This document shows, piece by piece, positions 56,914 through 64,000 of a stretch of 64,000 nucleotides of DNA. Made by a program: the position numbers and the translations under genes. Source of the DNA: Adiantum capillus-veneris (taxonomy: Eukaryota > Streptophyta > Polypodiopsida > Polypodiales > Pteridaceae); contig CM043966.1 in NCBI GenBank assembly GCA_014529385.2, forward strand, positions 103,611,087 through 103,675,086, read 5' to 3'. Under the pieces are notes generated by a model. It saw only the letters and a list, made by a program, of their open reading frames with translations, made no database searches and was not told the origin of the DNA. Position 1 is the first letter of the stretch. Each line of letters starts with the position of its first letter.

Positions 56914-58493
56914 ATGGACTCATCTCGAGCTGAGAGTTCAAGTACAGCAAAGCAAGCTAGTAGTAGTGCTAACACAGGTACAAGTGCAACAGAGCAGATT
57001 TTATAGCTTTATGGGTACGATGAAGATAAAGTCTTGTATACAGATTCAAAAGGCCGTAGATACTTGATGAACAGCAAAAGCAGCACAGGAGCCAAGATCC
57101 TACTGATCAGAGTAAAACCAGATTTAGAGAACTCCCAGATGTTCACAGACTTCAGTGGAGCCAGGTATTGCAAGCTCAAAAATGAAGTGTAGATAGAAGT
57201 TCAAAAAGTCAACCCAAATGGCTATCTAAAAATCTGCACAAGCCCGCAAAGCATCCAATTAGTGCATACGCAATTAGGGTCATTGTACATGGATTACAAT
57301 GGTCATATCTACAATCGAGAGTCAGTAATGGAAGATCTAACAGATCAACCAATAGAAGCCAATATAATTGGAGAACCGAGCCAAAGACAGTACAAAGGTC
57401 AAGATGGAACAATATATAGCTTGATGCTTAGTGTTTTAAAAGAAGATGCCAACAAATTGGCAAGCATAGAAGCAAAAACTTCTCAGCAAGAGTTTGACAT
57501 GACAGAGGCAACTGAAATACCACGAGTCATGGCCTATTGCTCAGATTGTGGACAAAAAGGTGGACATTTTTTTGAAGATTGTCCAAGAAATCCTGACAAC
57601 AGGGATACATCAACTACCAAACAAGATACAAAGCAAATTGGAAATGCGAATCTTGATGTAAGTGCATTTAACTCGTCACTTTTTATGCAATTGGATGATT
57701 CTGCACTACCATTAGAAGCACCAATAAAAACACTGCAAGCTCAAAGTCAGCATAAAGATGCACAGACACCTGAAAAGCTTAAAATTGATTCTTTGAACAA
57801 TAAATTCTTGCATGAATTTAGTCAAGGTGTTGAGATATCACCAAAGGTTGAAAAGAATGTTAGATTTGCAAATGATTTTGCATCCACTGACACAAGTGTG
57901 CAATCATTCACGAGTCTACGAGACACATCAAAGAGAATATGTTAGCTTTGTATGGTACCCATAATTCATATGCACACTATCTGGACCAAAAAGTACAATT
58001 GTACAAGAGGGATCAACTAGTGTTTGAACGGCCCACATACCAATTCATAGAAGTACGTCCAATGATAGATCAGAAAGGATGGTTCATTTCAGAGGAAAGA
58101 ATCTATTATAGCCCATCCTCTCTAGAGCTTAAGGATATTACTCAAGTGAACCCAGAGATCTGTTCAGAGCCAAACTCTCCTTCGTCGAAAATCAAACTTC
58201 TATGTTGTGAGCAAACGAGAATATACTTTGACCAAAACAGTCGTAGATATAGATGAGAATCTAGCATCTATGATGCATTGGGTCCTGAAATCACAGAAGC
58301 TCAAATCCCAAGAGACCCATGGGATAGACAATATCAGGGAAAAGATAATACTATCTACATATTGACTTGGGAAATAATTTGTCATGTTTCTCGAGGATAC
58401 ATAGGAAACTATGTAGAAGGTTTACAGATACCAAATTTCACTAGTGCTAGCCAAATTGTACCATCACAATCCCAAAAGGTGAGACTCAACTAG
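56914..58493 (+). pseudogene. Asp-3 gag with zinc knuckle and duplicated domain
   Basis: ATG 56914 gives MDSSRAESSSTAKQASSSAN, then the domain shared with Asp-2 (LYGYDEDKVLYTD, STGAKILLIRVKPDLENSQ, SLYMDYNGHIYNRES, IIGEPSQRQYKGQDGTIYSL). CSDCGQKGGHFFEDC (~57538-57582) is a zinc knuckle of CX2CX5HX4C spacing, one residue longer than canonical. After ~57940 a second, diverged copy of the same domain follows: LYGTHNSYAHYLDQK, FIEVRP, RIYFDQNSRRYR, ESSIYDALGPEITEAQIP, DRQYQGKDNTIYILTW. Stops lie near 57004, 57190, 57943, 58254 and 58491 (the third ends the zinc-knuckle frame). The domain family is not one I recognise. A role in RNA packaging is inferred from position and zinc knuckle only. Confidence 0.65.
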
Positions 58494-58505
58494 AGCCAGA
58501 CAGTT

Positions 58506-59239
58506 TTGAGCTCTCACAATGAAGCAGGCTATAGTGATCACCCTAGGAAGGGGGGAGCTGCAAATTCATCAAGCTCAGCTCTAGTACCAGAAAATGCTAC
58601 ACCAGTTAGAAGCCCAAGAACTTCTAGCCAGCAGACCCCTTCAAAGCAAAAACCATTGAAAGATCATATGGTTGTTGGAAGTTTTCCATTGACCCAGAAA
58701 CCATCAAAATCTGCACAAAAATTCTTCTATGAAGATCATCAGGGGCAAAATCTTTAGTTGATCTCCATATGTTAGGGTCAAAAACCGACAAATCCCATAG
58801 TGCTCAAGCAATTGGATGAGACCAAGCTCGCATATGCATATCGAGATGCAAATGGAAATGATTCTCAGTAGGTTCAAGACATTGTACAAACTCATTTGGA
58901 TGGTACGACTAAAGTCAAAGACTATCTGAAGATGATGAAAACCCTCAAGCTGCCAGAACAGGTGACAAAAAAGTCAAAATCAATGAAAGCTAAAGTCCAA
59001 AAGGCTACACAAAGGTCACCACCAAAATCTCCTCTGAAGAAACAGATTCTTCCCGAAAGTACAATGGACCTATTAAGGTCAAAGGTTACTCAAATGCAGG
59101 AGGACAATGCTCAAGAATTGCAAAAAATTATAGTATCACAGTCATACGAGTCGACATCAACAGAAGCAGGTGATCAAAGCAAAGCCAATGTAGAAAAAGT
59201 TCAACCCACGGACACCGCCACCAAAAAATCACCCAATAC
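58506..59239 (+). pseudogene. Asp-3 gag-protease linker
   Basis: Two open stretches (58506-58757, 58896-59239) are basic and Ser/Pro-rich, for example KSKSMKAKVQKATQRSPPKS. This is the sort of disordered, nucleic-acid-binding sequence often found between gag and protease. No domain is recognised; stops lie between them. Confidence 0.4.
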
Positions 59240-59504
59240 AAAAAGAAATTCTGAGAAGATCAAGTGCAACATTTTTGGTGAGAATGAAGACAAGCTGTCA
59301 AAAGACGCTCTTGAATTTGTGAGCATATTAAGAAATAAGCGAGCAGAATGCTGGGGAATCATGTCCACCACCATTGAAGTAAGTTCACAGATCATCAAAG
59401 CTCAATTCCACATGATCACATCAAAGGATATGCCAGAAGACATCATAATGGGAATGCCAATGGCCGAGAAGATGTTAGAGATACAGAATTCAATGAAGAT
59501 GTAG
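59240..59504 (+). pseudogene. Asp-3 protease-like C-terminal segment
   Basis: GIMSTTIEVSSQIIKAQFHM followed by PEDIIMGMPMAEKMLEIQNS. DIIMGMPMAEKM corresponds in position and pattern to the ILGxPWh strand near the C-terminus of retropepsins, and the strand before it to the flap-distal hairpin. No DTG/DSG loop is visible in the ~60 codons upstream, so this is either half a protease or a degenerate one. Confidence 0.4.
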
Positions 59505-59686
59505 CCTTCAAAGGAAACAAAGAATGAAGACCAAGATTGGTCACCCGTGGACAATAGTACAAATTCCTCAAGCACAATTAAAATGGAGACTGATATTAAA
59601 GTAGATCTTATTGAAGATGATTCATCTCCATAAGCAGAACTTCAAAAGAGCTCAAAGCAAATCAGGAAATAACAACCACGATAGCT

Positions 59687-60763
59687 ATGGAGAAAAAAAT
59701 GCCACCAAAGCTAGAAGGAATGAAGATCAAAATTGCAAACAAAGGTAAAGCTAAAGTGGAACTTCCACTGATTAGCGCAATAGATGTGAAAGCATATGCC
59801 TCTACATCAAAGAACCCTCATGGATCAGCTTCTTCAAGAAAGTCAGGCTTTCAAAACTTCAAGTCAATTGCTGACCCAACTAAAATCTCTAAGGAGACAC
59901 CAAGAAAAGGAAAGATATATCAGCCAAAGTACTCAAGAAAGCAAAGGAAAGTCAAGCAAGTGTTTGTTTCAAGCAATTTAGTCAAAGTCAATGATCCGGT
60001 TTGGATTAAGGACAAGAAATCAACACAGAAAGACAAACACATGGGATGGATAGCATCACAATGGATCTTAAAGGAACATGAGTACTATGGAGGTAACAAA
60101 CAGATATGGGTGCCAAAACCATAGGTTAGAGCATATGAAGTAACTTCAAGTCCCTCCCAAGAAAGAAGGCCCACAAGGTATCAACCTCGACAATATCCTA
60201 GGATACCTAAGAAGCAGGTATACAAAAGATGAACATTGAATGATGCTAAAGTCTACCACAACTCACAAGAGGATACAAAACAAAGATGGATCTCAAAGAA
60301 TATTCTTGTTGGATGAGGATTCTACACACGGTGTACAAAGATTTGGCTACCAGTCAACCACAAGCCAACTACAACTACACCAGACTTGCATGAAGATCTC
60401 AAGATCTCAGTAGGACCTAAAGCTCAACAAATTCAACATAGGAGTTACAAAGGTTATCAAGAGGTTTGGATTCCTAAGTCTTCCAATGCTCCTAGTCAAA
60501 ATCTAGATGCCAAAAGTGAACAAAGGCCTCCAACAACATCAAAGACTTGTATCAACAGGCCTAAGTGGAGAATGAAACAACCAATGGAGTCTTCACAATC
60601 AAAGAAGGACAACCCCACCAATGCAAATGCAGATTCAAAGAAGATAAAACAGGTATGGCAAAAGATACCTTCAATGCCAACCTGGTCCTTCACTAATCCT
60701 CTTTTTGAGGATTCAAGCTTACTTTCACCTAAAGAAATGTTTGTACCAAGCTCAAGAATGTAA
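59687..60763 (+). pseudogene. Asp-3 WIPK-module region
   Basis: Basic, Ser/Lys-rich sequence with repeated Trp modules: QWILKEHEYYGGNKQIWVPK (60060-60119), then RWISKNILVG and FYTRCTKIWLPVN (about 60288-60358), then YKGYQEVWIPKSSN (~60448-60490) and KQVWQKIPSMPTW (~60648). Stops and shifts separate some of them. The first module is very close to the Asp-1 sequence at 12340-12420, although the rest of the two elements differs. Last clear codons are at 60763. Confidence 0.5.
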
Positions 60764-61664
60764 AAAGTCAAGTCGCTAGGGTGCAAAATCCACTCTTTGG
60801 CATAGTCAGAGTCGGGCTGTTGAGCCATAAAATGAGCAAAGCATTAGTCCCAAATCTTCAAGTCATATTACACTCTGTGCTATGAGTCATAGTTATTAGG
60901 CTTATGCTCAAGCTGGAAGAGTTGAGCATATCTAAGTCATGTCGCTCATGCTGGATAAGATGAGCATAAGAGTCAATGTCTATTAACTTACAATTGGTAG
61001 AGTGTAGTAGAGTCCAGCACTCACGCACAGTGCACAGTGAGATGAGAGCACATATCCTCGTCAACAAAGACCATTCTTAAAGGGGTGCCAGCTTGCAAAG
61101 CCATGTCATATGATTTTATAGCTACACCATCTTTCTGAAGAACCCCTCAAAATCTTACTTGAACACCATTTTAGATAATTTGGGAAAATCCCGTTTCCCA
61201 AAATCTAAATGTGTATGCTAGGATTGTGTTATTTAATGATTTTTAAGCTCTAGTTGCCTTTAATTTAGATAAATTATCATGATTGTATGAGTCTATTTTA
61301 ATTTCTCTACTATAAAATTTAAGAATAAACCTCCAATATAGTTTTTGGAAAGAGGATTTGTATGACATCAGTGCTTTTCAAAATTCAACAAATGTTTCTA
61401 GAAGTAGCTTCTCAAAAAATGAGGTGTCAAAAAAACCAATATATTGATATGATTTTAAAGCAGCATATAGATTGATTACAGCAATTAAAAAAGATAATAT
61501 GTAAAGGTAAATACTATTAAACACTCTTGTCATAATTTGGTGACCTTAATCCATGTATAACAAAATACTTGGTCATGGTTTTGTAGCATGCTATCAAGTT
61601 TTAAATACACGATACTTTAAACAACATTCAACTAATATTTCACACTTAAAAAGTCAAAACAATA
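60764..61664. other. No gene seen
   Basis: Non-coding. 60880-60970 contains a repeated GAGCATA/CTCATGC pattern that could pair weakly. 61076-61090 reads TTCTTAAAGGGGTGCC, faintly polypurine-like, but what follows does not match the Asp-3 LTR. Confidence 0.4.
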
Positions 61665-62330
61665 CTATATAGTATCCTATGGCTATAAGACCATGAGATG
61701 CCATCTATTGCACCTATGGCCTTAAGGCCATATGGTGCTGTTTGTAGACATGTCTATGACTTTAATATGTCTCTTTATGACCTCAAGGCCATAGGGTTAG
61801 GATTGTTAGCTGGTCCCAACGTATAAAGAGATCCAGTCCTTCAAAGCCATATGGGACTTTATTTATGTGCCACCCTATGTCCCTAAGGCTGTAGGTTGTC
61901 TTAGGGCCACAAGATGTTGTTTATGCCAATAAGAAACTCTTCTATGCTCTATGTTGGCACTCTATGTCCCAAGGCGCACAAGGTGTGCCTCGTATGCTAG
62001 TTAGAAACCCTTTATTCTATATGTTGTCACCATATTGCCTTAGACCATAGGGTGCCCTCTGTGCTAGTAAGAACTCCTCTATACTCTGTGTTTGCACCCT
62101 ATGGACCTAGGGCCACAAGGTACCCTCTATGCTAGTAAGAAATCCTCTACGCTCAATATTGAGACCATGTGGCCCCAAAGCCATAGGATATCCTCTATGG
62201 TAGTGAGAAAAACCCTCTATGATCTATGTTCACAAACAATTAAAAAATCTAAACAATACTATAGAGTATCCTATGGCCCTAAGACCATAAGATGTCATCT
62301 ATTGCACCTATAATTCCATTTGGTATTTTA
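61665..62330. repeat. Degenerate ~69-bp repeat array
   Basis: From about 61860 to 62225 a unit of 67-70 bp recurs about five times, each with CCCTATG..C...GGCC, CCCTCTATGCTAGTAAGAAA and CTCTATG/CTCTATGTT. The array is bracketed by two copies of AGTATCCTATGG...AAGACCAT (61670-61715 and 62266-62311). GGCCATAGGG-type words make small palindromes. Confidence 0.7.
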
Positions 62331-63005
62331 TTTAACTATACAAAGTTAGATGAGGCTCTTACTTAGATAAACTATCATAATTCTAACTTTCAAATTATTT
62401 CTTAACATAAAACTACAATATAAAAACTCCTAATATAAGTTTGTGCCAAAGAATCAATGTTAAGATGAAGATTTTGTACATCAAGTACATGCTTTAAAAC
62501 TTCACTCAAAGGTTTTAGAGATGGTGTCTCAAAAAAAGGAGGTGTTTAAAAACACTATTTGATGTGAATAATACGAATTGTATACATTGATTATGTCAAA
62601 ATAGTATAAAGTATAAACATAAAGATTACCACCAACTTGACAGTTTCATAAAAATGATGGTCTTTATCGCATGTACAATAAAGTACTAACTAGAAAGAGT
62701 ATGATATCTCCAAGATTGAGGGTGTTCAAAAAACACCGTTTTGTAACACTACCAAATGTCAAGAACATTCTGATTGTTTGGATCACTTAATAAGAAGAAA
62801 AAGTTAACAATACCATAGAAGAATCAAACAATGAAACCAAAGAACTTGAATGAGAGAAGTCTCCTGACAATAGGATGCACTTCATTAAAAAAATAGTTTA
62901 AAGATGTTTCAAGATATCCCACAACATTCCATCAAGTTTAAATTTTGAAAAGTACACATTGCCAAATACTTGGTAGATGGTATTTAGAATACTTAACTAG
63001 TACAC
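62331..63005. other. No gene seen
   Basis: AT-rich sequence downstream (3') of the minus-strand FCP1-like exon; it may contain the 3' UTR. Short repeats GGTTTTAGAG...GGTGT lie around 62510-62550. Confidence 0.4.
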
Positions 63006-63784
63006 TTAAAATGGCCTCCTTCTCTTGAGATTTTGAGTCCTTTGAGACATATAACATTGCATTACATAGTGAGTCTCAGGATCAGGATGGAACATTACAA
63101 AATTTCTTATGGTATATACTCTCTTGTCTTTAGCATACAACCATCCACATAACCATGGAACAATTTCATCTTTTAAAAAACTTTGAAGCAAATGAGTAGG
63201 TTGGTTCCAAAACTTTGGAAAAATCATATAAGTTCCTTGCATATTCCACATCACTCGATATGGACTATCATCAAATATTATAGTGTTGCCCCCATCTAAA
63301 TAATCAAATAGCTTCCATATGGTCGAAAGATTTTTGTGATAGACTCTTTTGTAACCGATCATGAAAGTTGAATTTTGGCAGCATCGGTTATCCATAATCA
63401 TCTTGAATTTGTGACTTTGTGTAGGAAAACAGGTCTTGATTATGTGTTGAGCTTTTTGTAAACGATGACAGCTCCAAATCCAAACCTCAAAGAACTCAAA
63501 GCAAAATCTTAAGAAATACTCTGCATCTGGACGCACCGCATACACCTCATTGTTATCTTCTACAATGCACATGTACTTGGTCCAAGTTGGCCTTGATTGA
63601 AGTTCAAATGTTGCAAGAAGCACACCCTCTAAATCCAAGATAAGCGTTCTTTTGTCCTGTTTGAAAGATGTTGGTAGATAATGAAACCATTGCTCTTGGT
63701 TTGAATGTGATATTTGATGTAATATGAAAGGGAGCTCCTCTATTTTGTGATAATCTAATAGCAAAACATTTTTTCTTAGAAGCT
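63006..63784 (-). CDS. FCP1/NIF-like phosphatase-family protein, last exon
   Basis: The minus-strand frame encodes about 258 residues with the HAD-type FCP1 homology (NIF) domain. Motif I is RTLILDLEGVLLATFE, where active enzymes have DxDGT/DxDET: the nucleophile Asp is kept but the second Asp is Glu. Motif II region is FFEVWIWSCHRLQKAQHII. Motif III is YKRVYHKNLSTIWK (Lys) and GNTIIFDDSPYRVMWN, the DDSP signature. The domain fills most of the exon and ends in KRRRPF-stop. FCP1/SCP proteins dephosphorylate Ser/Thr, classically on the RNA polymerase II C-terminal tail. With DxE the activity here is doubtful. No ATG starts the frame: TTTTTTAATCATTTCAG ends at 63785, a good splice acceptor, so earlier exons should lie beyond 63785. 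A retained intact frame suggests a real gene or recent duplicate. Confidence 0.75.
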
Positions 63785-64000
63785 CTGAAATGATTAAAAA
63801 AGAAAAGTTAATATAGAGATCTTAAGTGTGTTGAAGACCTTAGGGACATAGGGTGCTAATTTGTGGTTACACTTAGTAAGCCCTATGCAAGAACACATGC
63901 CAAACTATGACCCTATGGCCTTAGATTCATAGGGTGTTAAGGCCATAAAGTGAAATTCCCCCAAGGTTATAGAGCAAGATTTGACCTTATGAGCATGTAT
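63785..64000 (-). other. Probable intron with GGCC/TAGGG repeats
   Basis: Upstream of the inferred splice acceptor. From 63835 it contains ACCTTAGGGACATAGGGTG and CCCTATGGCCTTAG words like those of the 61665-62330 array, so the same repeat lies on both sides of the exon. Confidence 0.5.

Larger units (their letters stand above)
49256..60763 (+). mobile_element. Asp-3, plus-strand LTR element with long leader and gag-protease region
   Basis: 5' LTR (49256-50266), tRNA-Asp-type primer site (50269-50288), a leader of about 2.9 kb once CACTA-2 is removed, gag from ATG 56914, zinc knuckle, a protease-like C-terminal segment and WIPK modules ending near 60763. It inserted into Chr-2. No RT, integrase, polypurine tract or 3' LTR is seen before the window ends, so the right end is undefined. 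Confidence 0.75.

Noticed and set aside
29230-56914. Both CACTA elements lie about 1.05-1.1 kb upstream of an Asp gag ATG and antisense to it, suggesting a single ancestral insertion
   Set aside because: Flanking sequences are unrelated and target duplications differ (CAA against AAA), so they are independent insertions.
61076-61090. Possible Asp-3 polypurine tract and 3' LTR start
   Set aside because: TTAAAGGGGTGCC is short, and the following bases do not match the Asp-3 LTR start (TGTCAACTGAG).
1-64000. tRNA, rRNA or other structural RNA genes
   Set aside because: No cloverleaf with A/B boxes and no rRNA-like stretch was seen. The tRNA-like matches are primer-binding sites only.

Overview
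The window looks like intergenic DNA from a large, repeat-rich land-plant nuclear genome. The evidence is plant-type CACTA, Ty3/gypsy chromovirus and Ty1/copia coding sequence, GT-AG introns, and primer-binding sites of the kind plant LTR elements use. I cannot name the species. Almost everything is nested transposable elements. The only non-transposon coding exon I can support with some confidence is an FCP1/NIF-like phosphatase-family exon at the right edge.

Layout. 1-9.8 kb: decayed material, including a coiled-coil pseudogene, the 5' end of a minus-strand element (Asp-4: LTR, tRNA-Asp-type primer site, leader), a 0.3-kb hairpin element and old duplications. 9.8-19.2 kb: Asp-1, a minus-strand LTR element with gag, zinc knuckles and two retropepsin-like domains but no visible reverse transcriptase or integrase. 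19.5-28.4 kb: Chr-1, a structurally complete chromovirus with two 1,590-bp LTRs that differ at only two positions I found, yet with a broken coding region. It sits inside an older plus-strand coding fragment. 28.6-40.8 kb: Asp-2 (minus strand; LTR, primer site, leader, start of gag), with CACTA-1 (30279-37138, target duplication CAA) inserted in its leader. 42.0-45.8 kb: Cop-1, a 5'-truncated minus-strand copia element. 46.5-49.3 kb: remnants of a gypsy integrase and of a second chromovirus (Chr-2). 49.3-60.8 kb: Asp-3 (plus strand; LTR, primer site, long repeat- and palindrome-rich leader, gag/protease-like region), with CACTA-2 (52114-55809, target duplication AAA) inserted in its leader. 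60.8-64 kb: AT-rich DNA, a ~69-bp degenerate repeat, and the FCP1-like exon.

How the parts relate. The four Asp elements share a primer-site type. Asp-1 and Asp-4 share a leader block. Asp-2 and Asp-3 share the LTR start and gag. Asp-1 and Asp-3 share a Trp-Ile-Pro-Lys module. None shows pol beyond a protease-like region, so they look like gag-bearing non-autonomous elements that would need enzymes in trans. CACTA-1 carries a two-gene transposase system (a tnp2-like gene, internally deleted, and an intact second gene) plus a captured heavy-metal-associated (HMA) domain fragment. CACTA-2 lost the tnp2-like gene but keeps the second gene with identical exon lengths and a longer piece of the same captured gene.

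All readings are by eye. Boundaries of decayed elements are approximate unless terminal bases and target duplications are stated.
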